This document shows, in pieces, positions 54,892-62,980 of a stretch of 64,000 bases of DNA. Origin of the DNA: a virus; IMG/VR virus record IMGVR_UViG_3300032893_000021, positions 1 to 64,000 of that record; one strand, given 5' to 3'. Within the stretch, counting starts at the first letter, position 1; every line of letters starts with the position of its first letter. Below the pieces are notes generated by a model, which searched no databases, had not been told where the DNA came from, and was given only the letters and a program-made list of their open reading frames with translations. Position numbers and translations under genes: made by a program.

Positions 54892-56117
54892 CCACCGGAT
54901 ACGGCAGCATCCCGCTGTCCTCCCTCCAGGCCTTCACGGAGGCGGCGCGGGTCTCGGCCACCAACCTCAACCCAGGCTACACGACGCTCGCCGCGGCCGT
55001 CACCGGCACCGGCGGGACCTCGATCAGCGTGACCTCGGCAGCCGGGTTCCCCGGCTCGGGACCGTTCTACGTCATGATCGACGCCGAGCAGATGCAGGTC
55101 ACCGCTGGCTTCGGGACCACGTCCTGGACCGTCAGCCGCGGCGCCAACGGGACCACGGCGGCGACGCACGCCAGCGGCGCGCTCGTCTTCCAGTCCGCCA
55201 CGTCGCTCATCCCCATCGAGCCGATCATGTTCGAGCCGATGGTCGACCGCTACATGCCCGCCCTGATGCGGAACTCGTTCGTCGCCTTCTACGAGTCGAT
55301 GATCGTCTCGGAGCGCTCCGAGCTGAAGGGGCTCAAGATGCCCCAGACGTTCGAGGTCCTGCCGAACCTCCTCGGCTTCGCGGTCAAGGGCGGCGTCGTC
55401 CCGTCACAGAGCCCAACCGGGGTCTACACCTGGGACTTCTCCCCGACCCTCGCGGCGGACGACATCTCCGGGCTAGGCGCCGAGATGGGCTCCGACACGG
55501 CGTTCTACCACATCGCCGCCCTGTACTGCGACCAGCTGGTCCTCGAGTTCGTCCGCGGGACTGACGCGGCCCAGGCCACGGTCGACTTCATCGGGCAGAT
55601 GGCCTTCCAGATGGGCGCCCGGACCCCGGGCCTGACCCGCCTGGACCTGAACATGATCAACCCGGCGTACACGTCCACGTTCATCGACTCGGCGACGATC
55701 GGGACGACGCCGTTCAACGACATGTCCAGCGCGAAGGCGACCCTCAAGAACGGCATCCAGCAGCTCTACTTCCTCAACGGGAAGCTGTACTCGACCGCGA
55801 TCGCCCGCCCGACGCGCGCGCTCGATGTCGAGCTGGTCCAGTGGTTCGACGACTCGACCGAGCTCTCGAACGCCATGAACGCGGTCGGGAACGGGGTCGA
55901 GCGGAAGCTGAGGCTCGCCGCGACGGGCACGCAGATCGCCTCGACCGGGGTCAACCGCTCGCTGACGCTCGACGCGTACCTCTACTGGAGGACGTTCCCC
56001 TTCAAGGCCGAGAACGAGACCTGGCGGGTGACGTACACCGGCACGACCGTCTACGACGACACGGCCGGGCGCGACTGGAAGATGACGCTCGTCAACGACC
56101 TCGCCGCGGCGGCCTGA
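54888..56117 (+). CDS. major tail protein candidate, 409 aa
   Basis: TTG start overlapping the preceding stop with GAGGAGGTAC before it. Residues 40-100 form a surface domain (SISVTSAAGFPGSGPFYVMI; TVSRGANGTTAATHASG) like the free-standing protein at 50210. The rest (FVAFYESMIVSERSELKGLKM, PNLLGFAVKGGVVPS, VYTWDFSP, LVLEFVRGTDAAQATVDFIGQM) fits a tail-tube protein, and it lies before the HK97 gp10-like, chaperone and tape-measure genes in standard order. Confidence 0.75.
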   Translation: MTTGYGSIPLSSLQAFTEAARVSATNLNPGYTTLAAAVTGTGGTSISVTSAAGFPGSGPFYVMIDAEQMQVTAGFGTTSWTVSRGANGTTAATHASGALVFQSATSLIPIEPIMFEPMVDRYMPALMRNSFVAFYESMIVSERSELKGLKMPQTFEVLPNLLGFAVKGGVVPSQSPTGVYTWDFSPTLAADDISGLGAEMGSDTAFYHIAALYCDQLVLEFVRGTDAAQATVDFIGQMAFQMGARTPGLTRLDLNMINPAYTSTFIDSATIGTTPFNDMSSAKATLKNGIQQLYFLNGKLYSTAIARPTRALDVELVQWFDDSTELSNAMNAVGNGVERKLRLAATGTQIASTGVNRSLTLDAYLYWRTFPFKAENETWRVTYTGTTVYDDTAGRDWKMTLVNDLAAAA

Positions 56118-56118
56118 C

Positions 56119-56547
56119 ATGGGCGCCTGGGAGGACGCGTGGCAGAGGTTCGAGGCGGAGGCGGGGCCGGTCCTCTCCTCCGCCCTGTCCGACGCCGCGC
56201 CGTACTCCACAGGGGAGCTCGCGGCGAGCATGACGTGGGAGGACCAGCAGGGGCGGCTGACGGCCGGGTCCTCCGACGCCCGCGGGCCGATCGCGGCCTA
56301 CGTGACGCGGGGGACGGCGCCCCACGGGATCGATCCCGTCTACGCCTCCGTCCTCCACTTCTTCGCGGGCGACGGCACCGAGGTGTTCGCGTCCCACGTC
56401 GATCACCCCGGCACGGCCGCGAACCCGTTCCACATCGACGCCTGGGGGGCGGCCCGGGACGGCGTCCTCGCCGCGTTCCGGCGAGAGATGCCGGGCGCGG
56501 CGCTCTCCTACCTCAACCCGTGGCGCAACAGGACGCTGGAGGTGTAA
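56119..56547 (+). CDS. HK97 gp10-like tail completion protein, 142 aa
   Basis: AAYVTRGTAPHGIDPV, LHFFAGDGTEVFASHVDHPG and AANPFHIDAW are characteristic of HK97 gp10-type proteins involved in head-tail joining. The gene is placed here after the major tail gene rather than before it. ATG one base after the preceding stop. Confidence 0.78.
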   Translation: MGAWEDAWQRFEAEAGPVLSSALSDAAPYSTGELAASMTWEDQQGRLTAGSSDARGPIAAYVTRGTAPHGIDPVYASVLHFFAGDGTEVFASHVDHPGTAANPFHIDAWGAARDGVLAAFRREMPGAALSYLNPWRNRTLEV

Positions 56548-56551
56548 TGGC

Positions 56552-57082
56552 ATGGGGTTCCTCTCAGGCTTCGAGCATGTGACGATCCGGTTCAACGACC
56601 GGTTCCAGGTCGACGAGGCCGGGAAGTGGTGGGTCCGGGTCCAGACGTCCCTCGAGCGCAAGGCGTTCCGGCGGGCGCAGGCCAAGCTGATGACGCCGGT
56701 CATGGTGGCCAAGGGCAAGGACGTGTCAACGACGGCGAACGTCTCGTCGGCCGAGTACGTGGACGAGCTCGTGTTCGCCGCCGTCCTCGACTGGAACTTC
56801 ACGGACCGGGAGGACAAGCCGCTCCCGCTCGCCCCCGACGCCGCCAAGCGCGAGAGCATCGACGCGCTCCCGGAGGAGGTCGTCGAGGCGATCCACAAGG
56901 CGGTCCGGGACGGGACGCCCGGGGCGGACACCTCCGAGGACGGGCTCAAGGGGGACGAGGCCGAGCGCGAGCGCTTTCCGGAAGGCGGTCAGGGACGTCC
57001 TGATGTTCCCGTCGCGGGAGAGGGACCCCGAGGCGGAGCAGACCCTGGCGGAGATCCAGGCGGCCCGGCTGATGTGGCGTGA
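56552..57082 (+). CDS. tail assembly chaperone, first frame
   Basis: Residues 1-115 (MGFLSGFEHVTIRFNDRFQVDEAGKW... VFAAVLDWNFTDREDKPLPL) match the conserved N-terminal part of tail-assembly chaperones between tail-tube and tape-measure genes. The last 45 residues in this frame are Gly/Pro-rich and look out of frame. A G5 run at 56950-56954 (AAG GGG GAC) lies where a frameshift would join it to the next ORF. Confidence 0.72.
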   Translation: MGFLSGFEHVTIRFNDRFQVDEAGKWWVRVQTSLERKAFRRAQAKLMTPVMVAKGKDVSTTANVSSAEYVDELVFAAVLDWNFTDREDKPLPLAPDAAKRESIDALPEEVVEAIHKAVRDGTPGADTSEDGLKGDEAERERFPEGGQGRPDVPVAGEGPRGGADPGGDPGGPADVA

Positions 57083-57242
57083 GCTCGGCGTCCCGGCGAC
57101 GGCCGACGCCGACGGCTGGACAGTCTCGCGCTGGGAGCGCGTCCTGACGGCCCTGCCGGAGATCGTCACCTTCGAGAACACCGAGGCCAGGGCCCGGGCC
57201 GAGTCGGACGCGAGGGCCCACAGCCAGCAGAGAAGGCGGTAG
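57003..57242 (+). CDS. tail assembly chaperone, second frame (possible frameshift product)
   Basis: Helical continuation (RDPEAEQTLAEIQAARLMWREL) typical of the second chaperone domain. Its frame remains meaningful upstream of this ATG (SASAFRKAVRDVL), suggesting entry from the first ORF by a +1 or -2 shift at the G5 run rather than independent initiation. The ATG overlaps a TGA in the third frame. Ends directly before the tape measure. Confidence 0.65.
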   Translation: MFPSRERDPEAEQTLAEIQAARLMWRELGVPATADADGWTVSRWERVLTALPEIVTFENTEARARAESDARAHSQQRRR

Positions 57243-57246
57243 GGTA

Positions 57247-60200
57247 CTGGCGTTCGACGAGGAGTACGTCGTCCTCCTCGCCCTGGAGGCGCGCGAGAAC
57301 GCGGTCCGGGCCGTCGAGTCGGTCGACCGCTCCCTCAACAAGCTGGCCGGGTCGTCCGGGCGCGCCAGGCGCTCCCTCGAGGGGATGTCCGGCGCCCAGA
57401 AGGCGCTCGGGATCGGCCTCGGGGCCGTGGCCGCCGGGGTGGCGACCTACTTCGTGGCCGCGGAGCACTCGGCCGCCGAGCTCCAGACGGCGATGGCGAC
57501 CGTCCAGGTCAACGCCAACCTGACCGGGGACGCCGCGGCCGCGATGGGGCAGCAGATCGAGGAGGCCGCCGTCGGCACGACCGCCTCGGCGACCGACATG
57601 GCCCGCGCCCTCGGGCCGATCGCCGGAGAGCTGAGGAGGATCCAGGGCGGCTCGCTCGACGCCGCGTCCGCGACCGAGGTCCTGTCCTCGGCCCAGGACC
57701 TGGCAGCCGGGTCGGGGACCTCGCTCAGGTCGACCACCAAGGCGATCACGGACCTCCTCCTCGTCTACCACAAGCACGCCGAGGACGCGGCCTCCGTCTC
57801 GGACTCGCTCCAGCAGGCCCACGCCGACCTCGGGATCGGCGTCGACCGGCTGGCGATGATGCTCCAGCGGCTCCAGCCGAGGATCGCCGGGTCCGGCGTC
57901 GACATGCAGCACCTGCTCGGCATCGTCCGCGAGCTGGCCCCGGCCGTCGGCTCCGGCCAGCGGGCGATGATGATGGTCGGGAACATCCTCTCGATCCTCC
58001 AGAACCCGTCGAAGGCGGCCCAGTCCGCGCTCGCCTCGCTCGGCGTCACGCTGACCGACTCGACCGGGAAGTTCGTCGGGTTCTCGAAGGCGGTCGACCT
58101 GATCAAGGGGGCGTACGACCAGCTCCCGGCCGCGGTCGGCAAGACGGCCGCGTCCCAGCGGCTCGCCAAGGACGAGGCGATGCTCGCCAAGCTGGCGACC
58201 GAGGCGTCCTCGAAGGCCGTCACCGCCCACAAGAACGCCCTGACTGCCGACGTCAAGGGCCTCCTCGCCCACGGGGCCCAGCTGACCCAGAACACCCTGC
58301 TCCAGGCCCTGTTCGGCAGGCAGGCCAACATCGCGTCGTCGCTCATCACGGGCGGGTCCGCCGCGATCGAGGACAACACCACGGCGCTCGCGAGGAACAT
58401 GACGGCCGCGCAGGCGGCCGCGACGACTGACGCGACGGTGTCCGGGCAGCTCGAGGTCCTCCACAAGATGCTGTCCACCGTCTCGGCCGCGATCGGGTCG
58501 GTGTTCATCCCGGCCACCGCGTCCGCGCTCCACGCCGTCGTGTCGATCCTCCAGCCGATCGCGGCCTGGATCGTCGCGAACCCCCAGATCGCGACCACGG
58601 CCCTCGCGGTCGCGGGCGCCGTCGCCGGGCTGGGGGCGGCCCTGGTGTTCGTCAAGCCGCTGGTCATCGGGGCGGCGGAGGAGCTCATCGGGCTCCTGGG
58701 CCCGGCCATCGCGCTCGCGGCCCCGGTAGCGCTCGTGGCCGCCGCGGTCCTCGGGCTCAGGACCGGCATCGGCCCGGTCGACTCCGCCCTCGACTCGCTG
58801 AGGCACGGGATCGACCTCGTCGTCCCGCCGTTCGCGGCGTTCGCGTCTGCGCTGGCGGCGCTCCTGTCTGGCTCTGGCTCCGTCGGGTCGGTCGCGAACG
58901 CGGCCGAGGGCCTCGGGCGCACGCTCCTCGGCCTGGCGTCCGCCGCCTCCGCCTGGGCCGTCGCGGCGGTCCAGAACGTCATGCCGCAGGTGATCGACAC
59001 GCTCGAGCAGGTCGGCGCCGCGGCCGCGGCCTGGGTCGCCGACCAGGTCCCGAAGTGGGTCGCGACGGCCCAGGGCTGGATCGGCGCCGCGGCGGACTGG
59101 CTCCAGACGACCGGAGTCCCGCTGTTCGTCAACGCCGTGGGCGTCCTGATCGACAAGGCCGTCGGGGTCATCGGGGACGGCAGCACGATCACCGCGGTCG
59201 TCAAGCAGCTGTCGCAGTGGGCAACCGCGCTCGCGGCGTGGGCCATCACCGCCGGGGCCGAGGCGGCCGCGGCCCTCGTGGCCTGGATCACGGCGACCCT
59301 CGTCAGCAAGGGGCCCGAGATCATCGGCGGCCTATGGACCCTCGCCTCGAGCATCGTGTCAGGCCTGGTCCAGGGCATCCTCGCGGACCCCGGCAAGGTC
59401 GCCCAGGCCGTGCTCGTCCTGCTGACCGGCGCGACGGTCGTGCACATGGTGGCGGCCGCGGCGGGCGTCCTCGCCGAGGCGTTCAACGCCGCCTACGCCG
59501 CCGCCGTGGCGGCCGGGCAGATGCTGGTGGCCGCCCTGCGCGGGCTGCTCCTCGGGACCGCCGTGACGGAGGTCGCGGCCGAGGCGGGCGCCGAGATGGG
59601 CGACGAGCTGATGGCGTCGTTCATGGCCGTGGCGGCGGGGCCCGCGGCGGCGGCGGAGGCCGCCACGGCGGGGGAGGCGCTCGCGAGCGGGGTCGGGGCC
59701 GGGATCGCGGGCGGGGTCGGAATCGGGGCGATCGCCACCGGCCTCGGGACGGCGCTCGTCGCCGCCATCCCGATCGCGCTCCTCTGGGCCGCCTCGAAGG
59801 CCAAGTACACGGACACCACCGCGGCCCAGAAGGCCATCATCTCGGCCGCCACGAGCACGGGCCACCGGTACGCCATGCCAGCCGGGTCCTCGGGATCGCC
59901 GGTCATGATCGAGACGGGCGGCGCGAGCGCGGCGGACATGGCCGTCTCCGCGACGACGCGGGCGGTCGACAAGCTGACCGGCTCGCTGGGCGCCGAGGCC
60001 AACGCGTGGTCGTACTCGGCCGAGGCGGTCCAGGCGGCCCAGAACGCCTTCCGCGAGGGCGAGCGCTCGGCAACCGCGAGCGGCAACGCCATCTCGGCGT
60101 CGGCGTCCGACTGGAGCAACGTCTGGATCGACTCGATCCACGGCGCGGTCCAGGTCTCGAACGCGGCAGCGTCCAGCCTCGGGCGCCCAATCTCGTCGGC

Positions 60201-61047
60201 GATCCAGCGCGCGCACGACATCGCCGTGCGGATCGCCTCCTCGACGCCCGGCGACGTCGCCAGCGCGATCAAGGACGGCGCCGCCGCCGTGACCTCCGCC
60301 ATGGGCCAACTGAACGCGGACCTGGCCAAGATCGACCCCAAGACGGGGAAGCTCAAGGCCGGGAAGGCGGGCGCCGGTGTCATGCCCAACTACGCCGACC
60401 AGATCCGGCAGCAGCAGACGGCGGTCGAGGCCGCGACCGGGCAGCTGACGGCGGCCCAGATCGCGGCGATCCAGAAGGGCCACGACAAGTTCGCCCAGGC
60501 CGGGCTGGCGAACGGCGTCGCGATCGCCCACGGGCTCGGCTCGTCATACGACCAGATCAAGGCCGACGCCGGGGCGGCGCTGCAGGGCGCCCAGGACCAG
60601 CTGACTGCGCTCCAGGCCGCGGCCGGTGCGAACGGCTACAGCACCGGCGTCACCTACGCCAACAACCTCGCCAACGGAATCGCGACCGGTGAGGTCTCCG
60701 TGAAGGCCGCGCTGCGGAACATCGGCCAGCTGCTGCACGCCGAGAGCCCGCCCGGGCCGCGCAGCCCGCTCCACGAGATCGACCTATGGGGCGCCCGGAC
60801 CGGCCAGGCGTTCGTCGACGAGTTCGCCAGGTCGCTGTCCGGCCTGTCCGCCGCCGCCGCCGCACCGCTGTCCGGCGCCGCCTCGGCGATGGCCGCCCCG
60901 CTCGCGGCCCCAGCCTCCGCCTCCGGGCGGCGCGGCGACGTCCACGTCTACCTCGACGGCAAGCGCGTGTCGGGGGCCGTCAGCCACCTGCTGTTCGACG
61001 AGGAGCGGACCTACGGCGGGGCGGCGAACCCGCTGAGCCCGTTCTGA
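57247..61047 (+). CDS. tape measure protein, 1266 aa
   Basis: From CTG in GGTACTGGCG the N-terminus reads LAFDEEYVVLLALEARENAV, normal for tape measures; the first ATG is 46 codons further and would lose it. Central hydrophobic helices (WIVANPQIATTALAVAGAVAGLG; LLGPAIALAAPVALVAAAV; VAGAGI-type Ala/Gly runs near 820-860) suit membrane insertion during DNA entry. LHAESPPGPRSPLHEIDLWGA is the familiar C-terminal motif. At about 0.15 nm per residue the tail would be near 190 nm. Confidence 0.88.
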   Translation: MAFDEEYVVLLALEARENAVRAVESVDRSLNKLAGSSGRARRSLEGMSGAQKALGIGLGAVAAGVATYFVAAEHSAAELQTAMATVQVNANLTGDAAAAMGQQIEEAAVGTTASATDMARALGPIAGELRRIQGGSLDAASATEVLSSAQDLAAGSGTSLRSTTKAITDLLLVYHKHAEDAASVSDSLQQAHADLGIGVDRLAMMLQRLQPRIAGSGVDMQHLLGIVRELAPAVGSGQRAMMMVGNILSILQNPSKAAQSALASLGVTLTDSTGKFVGFSKAVDLIKGAYDQLPAAVGKTAASQRLAKDEAMLAKLATEASSKAVTAHKNALTADVKGLLAHGAQLTQNTLLQALFGRQANIASSLITGGSAAIEDNTTALARNMTAAQAAATTDATVSGQLEVLHKMLSTVSAAIGSVFIPATASALHAVVSILQPIAAWIVANPQIATTALAVAGAVAGLGAALVFVKPLVIGAAEELIGLLGPAIALAAPVALVAAAVLGLRTGIGPVDSALDSLRHGIDLVVPPFAAFASALAALLSGSGSVGSVANAAEGLGRTLLGLASAASAWAVAAVQNVMPQVIDTLEQVGAAAAAWVADQVPKWVATAQGWIGAAADWLQTTGVPLFVNAVGVLIDKAVGVIGDGSTITAVVKQLSQWATALAAWAITAGAEAAAALVAWITATLVSKGPEIIGGLWTLASSIVSGLVQGILADPGKVAQAVLVLLTGATVVHMVAAAAGVLAEAFNAAYAAAVAAGQMLVAALRGLLLGTAVTEVAAEAGAEMGDELMASFMAVAAGPAAAAEAATAGEALASGVGAGIAGGVGIGAIATGLGTALVAAIPIALLWAASKAKYTDTTAAQKAIISAATSTGHRYAMPAGSSGSPVMIETGGASAADMAVSATTRAVDKLTGSLGAEANAWSYSAEAVQAAQNAFREGERSATASGNAISASASDWSNVWIDSIHGAVQVSNAAASSLGRPISSAIQRAHDIAVRIASSTPGDVASAIKDGAAAVTSAMGQLNADLAKIDPKTGKLKAGKAGAGVMPNYADQIRQQQTAVEAATGQLTAAQIAAIQKGHDKFAQAGLANGVAIAHGLGSSYDQIKADAGAALQGAQDQLTALQAAAGANGYSTGVTYANNLANGIATGEVSVKAALRNIGQLLHAESPPGPRSPLHEIDLWGARTGQAFVDEFARSLSGLSAAAAAPLSGAASAMAAPLAAPASASGRRGDVHVYLDGKRVSGAVSHLLFDEERTYGGAANPLSPF

Positions 61048-61048
61048 C

Positions 61049-62968
61049 ATGGCGACCGGGATCCTCGTCACCATAGCGTCGGTCGACCGGACGCAGTCAG
61101 CCCCGCTGTCGACCGCGCCGGACGGGAACCAGAGCTGGATCACGATGACGGAGCAGGTCCCCGGGACCTCGACCGCGCGCATCCTCCTCTACGACCCGGA
61201 CAACTCGATCTGGGTGGACCGGCTGTCCCTGATCACCGTCAGCGACCTGGCGAACCCCGGCAAGAACGTGTTCAACGGCTACGTCAACAGGCGCGAGATC
61301 ATCGTCGTCGCGACCTACCGGTTCTGGCAGCTGGACTGCGTCGATCTGAACGCGGTCCCGGACACGACGAACGTCGGCGTCCCCAACGGGACGGCCTGGC
61401 AGCTCGACCAGTCGGGCCAGTACATCCCCGTCGACCCCAACGCGATCGTGATCGGCGGGTCCGACTCCGAGAACGTCCAGCGCCTGTTCGCGGCCTACTG
61501 GGCCGGTCCGGTCGACGTGGACACAACGACGTACGTCGACACGATCTCGCCGGACCTGGGCCTCGTCGAGCCGGTCGTCTGGAACAGGGTCTCGCTCCGG
61601 AACGCGCTCGACGACATCGCGACGCTGGCCGGGCCGTACACGCGCTGGTGGATCGACGCAGACGCCTTCCTCCACTGGACGTCGGTCCCACAGGCCGGGG
61701 CCCCGTCCGGCGGCGGCGGCGTGACCGGCTCGCTGCCGATGCTCTTCCCCCAGTCGGACGCCCCGCTATGGCCGCCCGCCCCGTACGCCGTCTCGGACTC
61801 CCCGGACGGCGTCACCTCCATCTCGTACGAGAACTTCAAGTACGTGATGGACGACACGGGTGCTGCCGCCAGCCTCTACGCGAACGGCGCGACGGACTAC
61901 ACGATGGCCCTCAACCCGCGGCCCACGCCGGACGGTGTGGTGGCCGCGGTCGACGTCCCGCCGCCGGTCCGGCCGAACAACGGCTCCGACTACGTCGTCT
62001 ACCTGACCGCCGCCGTCCAGGTGTACGGGGTGGACTGGTCGGATCCCGACAACCCGGTGAGGCTCGACACGACGACGCCCTACGGCTCGGCCGGGACGTT
62101 CGTGAACACGACGTACGAGTCGATCCCCTCCTCGGACGGGACGGTCAAGCAGTACTACGTGATCCACACCGACGGATCGCTGGTGTTCCCGGACGGCTAC
62201 GCGATCTGGTCGGGCCTCGTCTCGATCCGCATCTACCCGTACACCTCGAACCCCAACCACAAGGGGGCGGACCTCGGGGTCGGCGGCACCGGCTGGGTCC
62301 AGGACGGCGACCCGTCGTGGCTGTCGAGGTACATCGACCTGCCCTCGGCGTCCTCCCAGGCGGCCCGCGACACGCAGGGCGGGACCGCCCTCGACTACGC
62401 CTCCGACTCGCTGATCCGCGGGTCGTGCGACGTGGTCTACCCGTCCGTCCTGTTCCGGGCCGGGATGGGCCTCGAGGTCACCAGCGCCCCGGCCGGTCTG
62501 GACGCCGAGACGTTCATGATCACCAAGGTCACGACGACCTTCCTGTCCGGCACGGACCTGCGGCGCGCGGCGCTCGAGTGGGGGACCGGCCCCTTCGGGA
62601 CGCTGGGGATGCGCGAGCAGGCGAAGCGCAAGGCGGCGAAGAAGCTGGGGGCCACGATCCACCGGGTCTGGTTCACGAACGCGAACCCGTCGCCCGGGTC
62701 GACCGTGACCGCCAAGACGCAGCTCTGCAACCACGCCGGGGAGCCGTGGCACATCCGCGGGAAGCCGGTCGACTGGTCGGTCCAGGTCTTCGACCGCCAC
62801 GGCAACGACGTGACGGCCGCCCAGAAGCGCCGGACCTCCTTCGCCCACGGCTGGAAGCTGTCGGCCACGTCGTCGCTCACCGACCACTACGGCAGGGCGT
62901 CCACCCGCCTGACGCTCTCGACCTCGAAGGGCCTACAGTACTTCATGACGGCGACGACGCCGGACTAG
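61049..62968 (+). CDS. distal tail / baseplate hub protein, 639 aa
   Basis: ATG follows the tape-measure stop by one base. WITMTEQVPGTSTARILLYDPD, KNVFNGYVNRREIIVVATYRFW and LDDIATLAGPYTRWWIDADA follow the order of siphophage distal tail and hub proteins. The last 100 residues (PGSTVTAKTQLCNHAGEPWH; DHYGRASTRLTLST) are a bacterial Ig-like domain. Standard position after the tape measure. Confidence 0.72.
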   Translation: MATGILVTIASVDRTQSAPLSTAPDGNQSWITMTEQVPGTSTARILLYDPDNSIWVDRLSLITVSDLANPGKNVFNGYVNRREIIVVATYRFWQLDCVDLNAVPDTTNVGVPNGTAWQLDQSGQYIPVDPNAIVIGGSDSENVQRLFAAYWAGPVDVDTTTYVDTISPDLGLVEPVVWNRVSLRNALDDIATLAGPYTRWWIDADAFLHWTSVPQAGAPSGGGGVTGSLPMLFPQSDAPLWPPAPYAVSDSPDGVTSISYENFKYVMDDTGAAASLYANGATDYTMALNPRPTPDGVVAAVDVPPPVRPNNGSDYVVYLTAAVQVYGVDWSDPDNPVRLDTTTPYGSAGTFVNTTYESIPSSDGTVKQYYVIHTDGSLVFPDGYAIWSGLVSIRIYPYTSNPNHKGADLGVGGTGWVQDGDPSWLSRYIDLPSASSQAARDTQGGTALDYASDSLIRGSCDVVYPSVLFRAGMGLEVTSAPAGLDAETFMITKVTTTFLSGTDLRRAALEWGTGPFGTLGMREQAKRKAAKKLGATIHRVWFTNANPSPGSTVTAKTQLCNHAGEPWHIRGKPVDWSVQVFDRHGNDVTAAQKRRTSFAHGWKLSATSSLTDHYGRASTRLTLSTSKGLQYFMTATTPD

Positions 62969-62980
62969 AGGAGCCGCCCA

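Noticed and set aside
56626-57003. A -1 frameshift product of the tail chaperone ending at 57003
   Set aside because: The residues gained after the shift are Arg/Gly/Ser-rich and stop after about 16 codons, unlike the conserved second chaperone domain found in the other frame.
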